Assembly (NCBI RefSeq): GCF_910592395.1 | Contig: NC_088314.1 | Location: forward strand, 20,728,070-20,792,069 | Direction: 5' to 3' | Length of the DNA stretch: 64,000 nucleotides | DNA from: Lineus longissimus | Taxonomy: Eukaryota > Nemertea > Pilidiophora > Heteronemertea > Lineidae | Shown here: positions 43,419-55,607 of the stretch, piece by piece | How positions within the stretch are numbered: position 1 is the first letter of the stretch | Layout: each line of letters opens with the position of its first letter | Program-made: the position numbers and the translations under genes | The notes under the pieces: generated by a model | Database searches by the model: none | Told to the model about the DNA's origin: nothing | The model's input: only the letters and a program-made list of their open reading frames with translations

Positions 43419-44122
43419 AGGGCTGATCAATTGTGACCTCGTCTTGGGAGTGTTAATTGTCAATATATTTACTGGGCGAACATAATGAGGGGTTGTTTAC
43501 CGAATGTAAACAATCGGGGACCACTATTCCTCCGATCGCGTCAAGAAGGCATTCCAGTCTTAACTCAATAACTGTCTGGACATGTTGGGAGAGTTGCGAT
43601 TAAAGATATCGAAGTATTGACTTTGACCAAGATATGAAAGTGCGTTCTACAGGGTGTGTCAAACATATGAAAGCGTTTGGTTTTATGATTCCATATATGA
43701 CCATCGACTTCTATAGACTGGATTTTTAACTTGAAGTCCGTGTCTTGACTCACAAAGGGTTAACATTCACGAATTGACCAGCTTATGTCCATCTTGGTGA
43801 TAAACATATCAGAACTGTCTGGATTTTAATCGTTTAAACTCAAGGTATCCTCCTTGGTTTAAACTTGAAGATTTATGTTTATATGCGCTGGATTGATTGT
43901 TGAAGAGATATGCACCAGTCTCTATTACCCTGGGCATATACCCGTACATGTACTTTTAATTTAGATTTTGGATCTTAGGCCTTTGTGCAAACGGTACAGA
44001 ATTTATTTACTAGATTCAATCTGTCTCGTTAAAATAACCAACCCTTCATTGTAATAAAAATACTTCTAAAAAAAAACAAAAAGAAAATTAGAGTGTTCGT
44101 AATGAAATAAAAACGACCTTTC

Positions 44123-44130
44123 AAAAAAAA
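44123..44130 (-). terminator. Pol III terminator of tRNA-Asn
   Basis: Eight consecutive T residues on the minus strand begin five bases after the tRNA 3' end, a standard RNA polymerase III stop. Confidence 0.85.
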
Positions 44131-44135
44131 TCATG

Positions 44136-44142
44136 CGTCCCT

Positions 44143-44203
<61 letters not shown>

Positions 44204-44209
44204 AGAGAC
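44136..44209 (-). tRNA. tRNA-Asn (GUU)
   Basis: The 74-nt minus-strand sequence begins GTCTCTGTGGCGCAATCGG and folds as a full cloverleaf. The anticodon GTT is at 44075+98 to 44075+100, that is 44173-44175 on the plus strand. The D arm GGCGCAATCGGTTAGCGC, the T arm GGTGGTTCAAGCCCACC and a closing acceptor stem are present. The A and B boxes are intact and there is no intron. It is nearly identical to the usual animal cytosolic tRNA-Asn; a CAAGC in the T loop replaces the common CGAGC. The CCA end is not encoded, as expected for a nuclear gene. Confidence 0.97.
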
Positions 44210-45331
44210 AGCTGGTCGACACCCGCCATGCGTGTAGTGCTATTCTACTCGTCCATATCTACAGTGCGCGTACAGGGTGTTAAAGAATAATCTAACATAG
44301 TAATTTGCAACACACTTAACTTTCAATTTTGGGGACAAAATACTACTTCGTGTCAACCATTCCTTGATGAGCGACCAGTTATTTGCGGAGTTATTTTCTG
44401 AGCAATTATGTCAATCAGTTCTGCATAATCTTCCCATAGTATTTGACTGCAGGGTGACGTTGCGAAATGACAGGTAACAAGTCACAACAAGATTTTCAGG
44501 GGTCCTTTATTCAACACACCAAGGCCTGTAGAATGTCTGTTTGCGAAAGGTCTGCGGAAATTAGTACAAAATGTCTGTATGCTTTTAGGCCTTTTGGGGC
44601 CTATGTAAACCGATAAGAAAAGATTATAAATATCGCAAGGCTAAAATGAGTTTTGCACTTTCCTTATTGTATCCTACATGGCTTTGAGCAAATAATACTT
44701 CCAATCTAAGCCAAATTCAACTTAAACACTTTTGTCCTAGTGTTGTTCCTTGGCCTGGTGTGGTATAACCCGACCTACTCTCAGGATTAAATAGGCCCAC
44801 TCAATCTTAATAGAAATCCTTTCGGGTGGCGTTGCTTCAATTGGAAATTATTGTATAGAAATCACAAAGCGTGTCGTGGGATTTACGATACGTTATATTG
44901 CGTATTCAGTTATCACAACCTATACTTAGAAGTCCGTAAGACAGCATTTTGAGGACGACATTTGCTTTTGGGAATGCCATTCAGAGAACTTTTTATAAGA
45001 CATACACAGAGGTATACAGCAGTCACAACACTCACACATATGTCTCAACCAGATTTTGTCATGACTTTTTCCCGTTAGAATCAAATGGAACCAATTGTTG
45101 TCGTCTCTTTGAAAGTGTCCAGTCCTCACAGCATGAGCGGACCCACATAATATGCTGATACCCCATAATGATTTGATTGTCTTGTCCCAGCTTATCATTG
45201 TCATCTGTTTAACGACCCTCTTGAGGCATGTCCACCTGCTATACTCTCCTTGACCACCACACGAGCAAGCCTCAAATCGCCATTGTGTGGCACCCAGCCA
45301 CGCGTTCGCCATGACGTCAATCATGGGCTGA

Positions 45332-45511
45332 GGTGCCGGTGTAAAAGTAGAAAGTGTCCCCCCTGGAAAAAGTGTCCGGGCCTATTGTATTCTAACAGAT
45401 TATGGCATATAGTTCTATAGAGGCCATGGCTGTCAATAGCTCAGCGCATAATAGAATCCTTTGTTTCCGGACATTTTATCCTAGGACATTTTAAACTTCT
45501 ACACCGGTGTA
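45332..45511. mobile_element. 180-bp inverted-repeat element (MITE-like), copy 1
   Basis: Inverted ends of roughly 45 bp pair GCCGGTGTAAAAGTAGAAAG at the left with the complement of ACATTTTAAACTTCTACACC at the right. The centre has no coding capacity. A relative lies at 52400-52578, sharing the interior GGTTCTATAGAG-like segment and the TGTCC...GGGATAAA arms. Confidence 0.7.
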
Positions 45512-47129
45512 ACCGTTTTGAATGCCTGCCCGGAAAATAACGATAACTTCCTTTACTTTTATGACCGATACTCAAGAAGGGTGTGGGGAGAAATTGGACG
45601 AATTCTGAATCTGTTCTGGGCGAAAACGAACAGACTAACTTGACATGACAGGTAAGGGCAAACCATCGCTCTGACTGGACGGACATGTTCAAGTGGTCAG
45701 GACAAAACATACCGTCAGCGACTCTCACAAGCGAGTGTGAACATAGCAGATTTCCGAAACTTTTCGCTCAAAACATGATCAAGACTTAAACCGAAGCCGC
45801 TCTGTCAAGAGGCCTACACGTTTAAAATGGAAAGGACGAAATAGCCTGCCCGCCTTCGTTTGAAACATGAACCGAATCGACTTGACCGTATAGTTCGTTC
45901 GCCCGTTCGCCCCACTCGCCCGGGCCAAGTTGGGTCAAAGACCGCTGGCCAAACATGCCCTTGGCGGAAAGGACAGCTCAAAACAGGGTGAGGTTGGCAT
46001 TCGTGTTGGGGACGATTTTGTTTCGTGCCGCTTGTTGTTGTTCAGACGAAGGTTCTTGGCCTGCCTGTCTGCTCGTCTGGCGCTAGCCTGTTCTGGCTAA
46101 CTAAGAATCTGTCGTTATTTTGTTCAAAGGCCAAGCAGGCCTACTCAAAATTTGACTATTATAATGCATTTTGAATTTGAAAGCTATTGCAACGAAGGTC
46201 GTTTTGGCTAACAGTGCTGTGGACATTGGGTTGTACCGATCTTCAGTCTTGACATGGGGCGTAATATGGGGCGTAATGTTGCTTGATAGAGCAAAGAACA
46301 AAAGCGGCGTTTGTCTCATTGAAGAACAAAGATCACATTGTTGATTTCTTTTGTTCAAAAACAACAGTCACTCATGTCAGTACACAAGAAGCCATTTCTC
46401 TTAGAGCAAGTTCTGAAAATCTAAGGGCCAAGTTTGTAAGACCAAAAGTCCGAGACCTTACGCAAACATTTCAATATCAGTATTTACTTAGAAAATATAA
46501 TCCTTTTAGTGTGTATTTTGGAAATATCCGAGATTATTTTTCTTTCGGTCGTGCAAACTTGGGTTCAATGGGATATGAATGTGCCTCAGGGCAAGTTGGA
46601 TTAGGGTGGTATGCATTCGTTGAAAGAAACACACACAAAATCACACCCAGTGGAAAATACTGTGGTAAAACAGTACTATATACACATCCCAAAGTCTCCA
46701 AATTGTTTGACGTCGTGTCGAGAAACTGCATGAGAGAGCTTCTGCTTTCCGGCTGATTTCCGCGATCGAGATCGAGATAGCGGAACTCAGCATCTTTTAG
46801 TCAATTGCGATATGGACCGTCTGGAAGCGCTCACTTTGAGTATATGTTGTCTTTGTAACCATTTTGGGGTCAGTGAAGGGTTTGCAATAACTTTATAAGC
46901 AGCATTATCATCAGGTGGTCACTTGAACTTGAAAGAACATGTACTAGACAGATGGTTCGACGCTGCGTGCTCTGTTGACAAACTGAATTCACCAAAACAC
47001 AGAGTGAGGCAAGCGCAGATAATCTGAGCCCATTCGTCCAAGGCCGCGCCGAGGCGGACGCTGCCGAGGCGGACGCTGCGGTATCGCGGACTCTTCTGAG
47101 AAGTACTCCGTCATTCCGTGCGGCTATGG

Positions 47130-47200
47130 GAATGTCACTTCCGGCCGTCAGGGCCATCAGGGCGGCCATTATTGTTGACTTCCGGAATAAGCGCGAAATT
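47130..47200. promoter_or_regulatory. CpG-rich promoter-like block without a known gene
   Basis: Within about 65 bases lie two ETS-type sites (CACTTCCGGC at 47136 and GACTTCCGGAA at 47177), a GGCGGCCATTA that could bind YY1 (47161), and an E2F-like GCGCGAAA (47191). Such clusters mark housekeeping promoters. On the minus strand, an ATG in good context at 47169 opens a 99-codon frame. Confidence 0.35.
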
Positions 47201-48404
47201 TTTCATTACCTTGATAGCACCCTTTATGGTAGCGGCCCGCAAAAGGTTTTATTGGTTTCCATGCCAATGGTTTTCTTTTTATTGATTACATTAACTCAGG
47301 CGATGTTAATGCATTTCATATTGTTCACGAGGCGCTGTTTCCATTTAAATCGCGGGACCGGAAGTGAATTGATCGTCTGCTAATGGATACCGCAGTAAAT
47401 ATTGCTCACTCTTGAATAAACTTATCAACAATGATAAGGTGTGTGCTCCACTTTGACACGTCATCAAGAGTGTTCGGGACCAATATCTAATGTCGCAAAT
47501 ATCCAATGTATCAATGGATGACTGAGTGTCCATGATGGGTTGTTTCTATGTGAGCATACACAGAAATACTGCTTATTTTGGATATTGATGTACCGGTATA
47601 CCGGTAAAGCATTGCTACAAACTAGATGCGCGACCTTGCTGTTATTTGCATAAATAATATAACCATTCACTGTTTGTTTGGAGGTAGCATACGTGCCTGA
47701 TACGTGAGTGGGTAAATAGTCGTTTTCTCAAAATGAGTCGCCGACAGTGCTTCCACCTGATGGCCGGTGAACAGTCGGATACCAGCAGACTCTCTTCATA
47801 ACCCCTGGAATTATTTATTCATTCATTATCCGGGTATGAATTCATTTCATCAAGTTTCATGAAATCGAATGCGGCCTGGCAACTAATGTTGATTGATTGA
47901 TAGGTTTTAATTAAATGTCACCTGAACTTTAAGACCATGATTACCATTGTTGCTCTCCCTGGTGGCCGCACTCTATTGTTACAATGCCGGCGAAAAGACT
48001 CCCAATGAAAATCGACGATTAATTCAGAAAATTTCAGCGGCAGTATACTCCCGGGCAGTCCAATTAGAAATGTTTCATCTTGAAGTTTTGGTCGACAGTT
48101 CAGGAAGCTCAACCTAATATAATTGCAGTTGAAACCATCTTCATACAATCAAAGATTTTACATTTTGTTTATTTCCTGGTAGATTACAATAGTTTTTCCT
48201 GCGTGCAGCGACTTCTCCGATGAAAGACGAACACCCGGGTCGGATTCGCATTCTATTATGTCTTCAGCCATGGCGCGCAATGTGAGCCCTCGGTTTCCAG
48301 GCGACCATGTGCATGTGAAACGCCACTGTTTACGCGATTAACCCATGGTTAGTTACTACCTATTAACATTAATTAAGGCAACCGGTTTCCATCCAAGCCA
48401 GATT

Positions 48405-48479
48405 ACACTCTGGACGTAGTGTCTCGTCCACATCGAGGAAAGTCGATCAGGACGACGAAATCAACTGCATAGAAGTCTA
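48405..48479 (+). mobile_element. Dispersed inverted-repeat element, copy B
   Basis: Starts ACACTCTGGACGTAGTG and ends with GACGACGAAATCAACTGCAT then AGAAGTCTA. It is a shorter, more diverged member of the family. Confidence 0.6.
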
Positions 48480-48780
48480 AGCCAGATTCTCTTTGTGCAA
48501 AACTGATCGAGTAGGCCCTACGTGCAGAGAACTCCACCTTTCCTTCTTGTTTCATCACATCGATACGGCGAACAATGAGGTCAAAGGTGACCACAAGCGC
48601 CATGTCGTGATAGAGTGACGCACCACGGGTATAATAAGGAGGCGGCGAGGGGTTAACCGACGGGAGTGACGCATTTATAGAGTTATTAATTTATGTTATC
48701 ATAGCCTCACTTAGGTTCAAGTCATTGAGACAAAGTCTTCTGATCCCTTTTCAATGTATCAACAGCTGGCGCCGTGGACT

Positions 48781-48864
48781 ACACTCCGGACGCAGTGGAC
48801 CGGCCTCGTTCCTCACCCGAGAGGAAGGACGATCAGGATGACGAAATGGACTGTATAGGAGTCT
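48781..48864 (+). mobile_element. Dispersed inverted-repeat element, copy C
   Basis: Starts ACACTCCGGACGCAGTGGAC and ends with ATGACGAAATGGACTGTATA then GGAGTCT. It lies only about 300 bp from copy B, in the same orientation. Confidence 0.65.
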
Positions 48865-50169
48865 CTGGACGACATGCGCTCTCCACTTTGAAGTACAGGC
48901 GTGTCCTGCGCTGACAGGGACAAGCACATTTTCATGTGGAGAGTGCCACTGGCGGGGGCCACTCGGAGTCTGATCATGAATGAAGTGTTGTAATCAATCG
49001 ATCATTCGGCTTATGTCACCCTCTTGGAAATGCCAGGAAATTTCCTGCTCTCCCATTAGAGAACTCTGCCAGTTGTGTGCTATCTGTACATACCTTGGTG
49101 AAAAAGCGCGCTGATCAATCTTTAATATAAAAATGAGAATAATAAACGAAAACAAAGTCCGACGTTTAAAGGTGTAATCCGCTCGTTCAAATGTCCAGTT
49201 GTGTTAGTACGTTCTCAACATTAATTTCAACAATGTTGTTTATGCCGATAGTTTCAGCAAATTTGCAGTCATGACAACTGCATGCACTTATGGCAAAGTT
49301 AATTTCTACATGAATTTACCTTTGAGCCACAGAATTACAATGAGCGGGAACGGTTTGGGCCTTTAAAGGTACACAATTGGCTACAGGAAAAAGTGACAAT
49401 CGGGTGATGGCAAAGAGGTCAAAGATATCAAAGTTATAGAGGTCAATGGAGGATGAGAGATACATGATTTTCGATTACAACAACGCCCCCTTTTGACACA
49501 TCTACGACTTATTTCCTCTTGTAAAAAACTAGCAAACTTATAATCAAGGGTGTGTGCCTTACTACTGGAACAGCATGCTATCAAAATATCCGATAATAGC
49601 TCTCGACCGAACGGGATATGAATACAAACTATTGGATTTGTCCATTTCCACCTTTGTCGAAACTGTTTGTCCAGTCATCAAACTTAATCGATTCCATAAA
49701 CGACCATTTAGAAAATATGGAGAGGTTTTTTTAATTGCTCTAATACGCTTCGACCTCGTTCGAGGATAAAGTTGTAATGGGAGATTAGATAGGTTCAGAT
49801 CTCGTACGTTTGCGTAAGGGTAAGCATATCTTGACAAATCTAATGCGAAATTCATTCACCGTCTAGGGGACCAGATTCTTCATCGCAACAGAAACACCCA
49901 CCAAAACAGAATCTGACCCCCCATGGTTTTCGGGACTATTACCGTTTATTATAGCAGGTGAAATTAAGCGTTCAATGGCCGAGTCTTGCCATCAAACCAA
50001 AATCGTCACCGATTAGACTGACAAAGCCTGAGGGTTTATTAATTTCTATGGAAGAAATCGATCGAAAGTGATTGATGCTCTGCACCGTTCTCTGTGCAGA
50101 CATGCGATTTGGAGTGTTACTCCTAGTAACTGACCCACGAAGGCAGCAGAGGGGAGCGCGGCGTAAGTA

Positions 50170-50230
50170 CGGGGCAGTCCATTGCGTCACTCCAAATTGG
50201 AACTCCGGGCGACTAGGCCGGTCCAATCTT
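50170..50230 (-). mobile_element. Dispersed inverted-repeat element, copy E (partial)
   Basis: On the minus strand it carries GGACCGGCCTAGTCGCCC and ends GACGCAATGGACTGCCCC, matching the interior and 3' end of the family. The 5' end is eroded. Confidence 0.5.
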
Positions 50231-51619
50231 CAGGAAAGCGAAGAAGTTTTCACAGCAAAGTTGATCGGTGCTCCGACGTCATCAGCATCATAACCCGGGC
50301 ATATAATGTACCACCAACTGGACCAATGCGATATATCGCAGTCTCTGGCCGAGAACCAATAGTACCGAAGAATGGAATTCCACGCAAACATGAAATCAAA
50401 TTGATTTTGCATTCACTATTTGCAATGGAAGTGTGTTCTAAGCTCTGAAACGGCGTTGTCGCTAAGCAAACATTCGGGTAATTTCCGTGCGCCAAAAGAG
50501 ACATCACATTGAAAAACAACAATCGAAGTGATTATGATATTCGGTTTTGCTGAGAGATTGAAATTGCATTGATGATGTGCACAGGGCCGGGCTTCGATTT
50601 CAACATCCGTCCAGAAATGATGTCGAAATGACACCAGTTAGTATCCTAAGCTTCAGGCTTTTTATACTTCTTCGTTATATCGAGAGGCGGAGGATATTGA
50701 AAACAACTGGTGCCTGGACGGTTAAAGGGGTACGCTGGTCGTTGACGTATATTTACTGTTGGTCCAATTATAGATCTTCGCCAATTTCTGACACAAGTTT
50801 GGATTGTTGCTTCGTCAGCAAAAGGGATCGACCACTTAATATTAGGAACGGATGACCAGCGGAAATGGCTCGTCGAATGATTTTCCAGTATTTAACTCAT
50901 TAGATTACTGTCCGCCAACTGGTTCTTCCAACTTTCAAGCGTCAAAAGTCACCATTTCACGCCAATTTGCCAACTTTGTTAGGTGTCTGGTTGGAATAAT
51001 GATTTGGGAATTGGGCCCAATTATATTCAAAGTCAAATGACAAAATACGCCTAATCATCCTTTAAAAACACATTAAAGGGCATCGGACGACGCCATTGAT
51101 CGACTTCAAACTCTTCGCGTGTGACCAACATCGGCCGCAAAAACCGTCTTTCAGAACAACTATGTTGCGTGCATAACCATTATATGACAAAAATAATAAC
51201 TGTGGTAATTTGCAATCCACTTGGTGTTAATGGCAACAGGATGTGACGTCATCTTTGCAAACGTCTGCTAGCTGGTGGTGCATATTGGTCGCCGCGCAAA
51301 TCAATCACGCACGGCAAGGTTTTCATGGAAACCCCATTTACATGCTGAGTTTCATAAACCTCATGCACCGGCGCGGCTTTCATGAAAACCAGGCCAATTA
51401 GATAAGGGGTCGAACCCCCCACCCCGACCCCTTCCCTGTAATCGCCCCTCAGTCAATCGCGAATCAATCTTAATTAATTGAACAATGGTTAATTCATAAA
51501 GTTACGTGCCTCTGCTTGGAAATAACTTCTTAATTGTTGAGAATATGCATCAGCGTGTTCATGCCGTATGTGCATGCAGGTTGCCAGTGCGTGGAGTGTG
51601 ACGTTTCCCCAATGTCGGG

Positions 51620-51721
51620 TAGACTCCCGGGGCAGTCCATTTCGTCATACCATTCATCTCTTCTCATTACTTCTAGGGAGCCGTATCCGGGACGAGGCTA
51701 GTCCACTGCGTCTGGAGTGTA
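51620..51721 (-). mobile_element. Dispersed inverted-repeat element, copy D
   Basis: On the minus strand it runs from ACACTCCAGACGCAGTGGAC to ATGACGAAATGGACTGCCCC then GGGAGTCTA. It is the longest copy, with about 18 extra bases in the middle. Confidence 0.65.
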
Positions 51722-52399
51722 ATGTTGGGCAGTCTGATTTATATCCAGTAGGCCTACACTCCCTAAGCAAAGGCGTCGGTCAAGTATTCATCCTCCAGAA
51801 AACAGTATTAGACTCATCTCATCTACTAAATACGACCTTGCAGACATCCACTGTGAAGGAGTGTAGCCTCGCCAATCACAGGTTTTAACCGCTGCGTACA
51901 GGAGGAGCGTAATTTTCGATTCAAAACCTATCCCAACTTCGGTGGGCCAGGTCTCCAACGACAACGAAAAAGACTTTCCCATCATCAGATTAACGTACCA
52001 CGTCACGACAAAATTATGATAATTATGCAAGTACCCCCAAACCGTTGACAATGGGACGAAAAGCGGATTTATACTTTCACTAAAATGATAATCTGTAATC
52101 CCACAGCTCACGACATTGATTTTCGCATTGAATGTAAATTGAAAAGAAAAATCGAAGTCATTGGAATTTGCACAATTGGCGCATTAATGTCCATTTAATC
52201 CTCTATTTTAATATTGTCATTGCATGCCAGTGTGGCTGCGGCTGATAACTTGAGAAGTGATGGAAAGGTGATGGGGGTCGTGACAGACGCAGCAAATAAC
52301 GCTGGATTATTTATCTTGCAGCAGCAGGGAGTTTAATTGGTGTAAATTTGATTGATCAAATTCACCAGTTCACACCATTAAAAGAGGGACGGGTGCGAA

Positions 52400-52578
52400 A
52401 CGGTGTTGAAGCAGTCTTAATGTCCCTCCTGGGAAAAGTATCCGTCCCTACTATATGGGGACGGTTTATGATGTGGTTCTATAGAGACCCATGTCAGCTA
52501 ATACCTCGGCCAATGAACACCGAAGATTCATTTATTCTCGACACTTTATCCCAGGACATGGAAAATTGTTACACCTAG
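52400..52578. mobile_element. 180-bp inverted-repeat element (MITE-like), copy 2
   Basis: This is a diverged relative of 45332-45511. The left arm CGGTGTTGAAGCAGTCTTAA precedes TGTCCCTCCTGGGAAAA, and the right arm TTATCCCAGGACATGG leads to TTACACCTAG. No open frame is supported. Confidence 0.6.
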
Positions 52579-52956
52579 CATTTGGTCAAACGGCTCCTGA
52601 CTGATTTTACAGTTATTGTCTCGTTCAGGTTTTTGCCACTGCTGATACTAATTTGTAGTTTTAATAAAGCGAGACTGCCAGACAAACAAACCACCAGACA
52701 GACAAAGACACAGACAGATGAGAAGTTTGTGAGATGACGAAATTCCCTTTCCATCCAGCACCAACGAGGCAGGTTTTCAATGTGTGTGGCCTCACCTGGG
52801 CACAGCTGAACTGAATTCAATGGCGTTATGTGGTCCCAGATGCTCGAGCAGGGATCAAAAAGATTGCTTATTTTCGAGAAGGGTGGGGGGGGGGGGGGCG
52901 AATGCTTGGGCGACGACCTGGCCAAGCAGAGTCAGAGCCAACATACCATGCAGACC

Positions 52957-53393
52957 TACCGCCAATGTCAAACCAGTCCCGCACACCCTAAACTGGTCGG
53001 TCTGTTGGCCAATCGCACAACCAACTTGTAATACATGCTGGATGTCCAAAACTGGTCCTCCTACTAATGTCACAACCAGCTCTGCCATGCCCCTTGACTG
53101 AACACAGGTCCTACCGCCAATGTCAAACCAGTCCCGCACACCCTAAACTGGTCGGTCTGTTGGCCAATTGCACAACCAACTTGTAATAGATGGGAGACGT
53201 CCAAAACTGGTCCTCCCACTAATGTCACAACCAGTTCTGCCATGCCCCTTGACTGAACACAGGTCCTACTGCCAATGTCAAACCAGTCCCGCACACCCTA
53301 AACTGGTCGGTCTGTTGGCCAATTGCACAACCAACTTGTAATAGATGGGAGACGTCCAAAACTGGTCCTCCCACTAATGTCACAACCAGTCCT
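52957..53393. repeat. 155-bp tandem repeat, about 2.8 copies
   Basis: GCCAATGTCAAACCAGTCCC starts at 52961, 53116 and 53271, an exact 155-bp period. The copies are nearly identical and lie just downstream (3') of MFSD3. Open frames on the minus strand are by-products of the repetition. Confidence 0.95.
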
Positions 53394-53609
53394 GTCCCAA
53401 ACAAGTCTACCTGGCAATGCTCTACCTGCATAAATTCCACCACTGAGCAGTAACTAGAGAAACAAGTGATTGCACTAGTGAAGAGTACGACTATTTTATT
53501 GACTACCAAACCCATATAAATGTATTTATGTTAAATAATCAATGTTTATAATGCACAATCAATAGTCAGCACCTGATTGGGAATGTACCTCTTGCAGGCT
53601 CAACTCCTG

Positions 53610-55607
53610 TCACCTGGATTTATTATCAGATTTTGTATTCAATTCATGAATTTCTTTTAAAAAGTTTGGACATTGTTTCAAATAAGGATTAATGACAACA
53701 GACATAAATATGAAAAATAGATACATACTTTTGTAACCAAACAAATCTATTAATAGCCCTAATAAAGATGCAAAAGTCAGTTTTCCGAAAACCTCTAACG
53801 TGGCTAGTGTCGTGTAGTGTGTTCCTTGAATTTGGACAGGTGCATGCTGGGAGCACTGCATCATGAAGGTGAAGGTCGTCGTGGTGACAAGGCCGCTGAT
53901 TATGAGGAGAGCATTCATGCAGATGACACCGAGGACTGGAAGACAAATAACAAGAAGTTAATAAGAATTTAGGGAAATTGGCCAGCTTGCGAGATCGGAT
54001 GTGAACAGCATCAGTCCTGAAGAGTCAATCATCATGGACAATGGTGAAGCTGTAGATATAATCTCCAGTGAATTTGAATCCAGTCAACAGATTGCACTTT
54101 CTAACTCTCACTGAGCAAGGGAGTGGATTTGTTGGGCTGGCTGTTGAGGTGTCTTTCATTGTCTTGTTCACCAGAATTGGTAACATCTGTAATCTTAACC
54201 ATAGCTAATTTGATACTCACAGAAGAAGCTGGGTCTCCAGAATGACACAAGGAGAAACATACTAGTCAGGGGTATCAGCTGGAGGAGGAAGAGATGCTGC
54301 AGAAACGAATGTGCAGCAACACTGAAAAATGAGCAGGAGAAGGCTGGATTCAGACCAATTTTCCCCCAGAGGACAAAGGCTGACATGTCCTGTTGAGCCA
54401 ATAACATTCAAATGTACCTTTCTATCTTGATTTTACTGCATTTACCTATAGGCAACTCTATGCATCATTGCCATTTTAATCACACTACTTTAAAGATTAA
54501 TGACTGAAATATCCAATACTTACTGGCACTTGGACAAGAGGAATCCAGCGAGAGCTGAGCCAAATATGGACGTGATCTGACCGAGGACTCCTACCCAGAA
54601 CCCAATATCAGCAGACGATACGTTCTGGTCGACCATGTAGAGTGGAAATGAACTGAGGGCACCCTGCTCACCTGGAGAAACAGAAAAGAATGGACAATTA
54701 GTTGGTGCCACTTGTAATATTTCACACTCGTACAACGAATCTAGCAATATCAGGATACAATGAGGAAGTACAGGTATCAGAATTAACTGTGACAAAAATG
54801 CTTTAGGCCTAAACCTCATATGAGGTCTGTGATAGACATAGAGGAGAGAAGATGATCTCAACAATGTCTAAACTCACCTAACTTATAGATGAGCACGAAT
54901 CCAAGTAACCATTTAGTTCCCTGTGGTTTCAGGACATCCCTAAGAATACCAAAGTATGACATGTCCTGCACTTGTAGCACCTTCATTTCCTGCATTCCTG
55001 AATCTTTCTCTGTTTGTCCTGCATTAGAATTTGCCTTTGTAAAGGCACTTGCATCTTTTAAACTCTGTGACGAGAACACAAACAAAACAGAGAGAAAATA
55101 AATCAAGGTCAACATCGTAAATAAAAGTTTCAACCCAATAATGTCCACCAGCCATAATAGAACGCCGCCTCCGATAATTGCACCGAATTTGTATCCCACA
55201 ACTTGAGCCGTATTGCCTTGTCCGAGTTGGTTGGATGAGAGAATCTGAATAGCGATGCTGTCAACGGCGATGTCCTGTGTCGCCGTGAAGCAGTTTAATA
55301 AGAATAACAAGATACTGAGGGCGATGAGTTCTGCTTGGGAGAGGTAGGATGCGAAAGCACACGTCATGGCTAGCCCTGCCATACTCCAGATTAACCATTC
55401 ACGCTTGGTCCCATACTTGTCAATAAAAGGTGCCCACAAAGCCTTACATAACCAAGGTATCAACAAGAGTTTGAAAAATGTCAGATTTGTTAGCGACATG
55501 CCGCTGGATCGGAGGTAGACTGGCAGAAAACGAGATTGGAGGCCATATGGAATGCCTTGCACAAAATACAGGAAACTCAACAGGAGGATGTTCTTGGATG
55601 GAACCAT
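53610..55607 (-). CDS. MFSD3: Major facilitator superfamily domain-containing protein 3 (MFSD3-like)
   Basis: Four coding exons (55607-54878, 54671-54524, 54321-54221 and 53935-53610) join in phase to a 434-residue multi-pass membrane protein; human MFSD3 is 412. It begins like the family with a first helix followed by YFVQGIPYGLQSRFLPVYLR. Other matches are ATQDIAVDSIAIQIL, GNTAQVVGYKFGA, GFVLIYKLGEQGA and, in the last exon, SGLVTTTTFTFMMQCSQ then THYTTLATLEVFGKL. The family is related to the SLC33 acetyl-CoA transporters; the substrate of MFSD3 is not firmly known. The first coding exon has an acceptor (TTTTTGCATTGCAG) seven bases before the ATG, so a non-coding first exon lies upstream. 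An AATAAA on the minus strand at 53500-53495 is the likely poly(A) signal. Confidence 0.93.

Larger units (their letters stand above)
38244..44122. other. Gene-poor spacer
   Basis: No gene could be supported. It contains poly-G tracts (38844-38859 and 39861-39871), a GATT-rich simple repeat at about 39541-39575, a double CRE at 40360-40383, copies of a dispersed inverted-repeat element (42390-42426 and 43335-43418), and a possible orphan first exon at 41992-42165. Confidence 0.5.
44210..53494. other. Gene-poor spacer rich in small elements
   Basis: No coding gene was confirmed. The region has two copies of a 180-bp inverted-repeat element (45332 and 52400), most copies of the shorter dispersed element, a CpG-rich promoter-like block near 47.15 kb, a poly-G tract at 52885-52898 and a 155-bp array at 52957-53393. 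A 157-codon frame at 46283-46756 lacks a normal start codon and any recognisable domain. Confidence 0.5.

Noticed and set aside
46283-46756. 157-codon frame
   Set aside because: No ATG start near its beginning, no recognised motif and no supporting splice structure; probably chance openness.
52828-53515. Several overlapping open frames on both strands
   Set aside because: They are repeated copies of the same 155-bp tandem unit, not genes.
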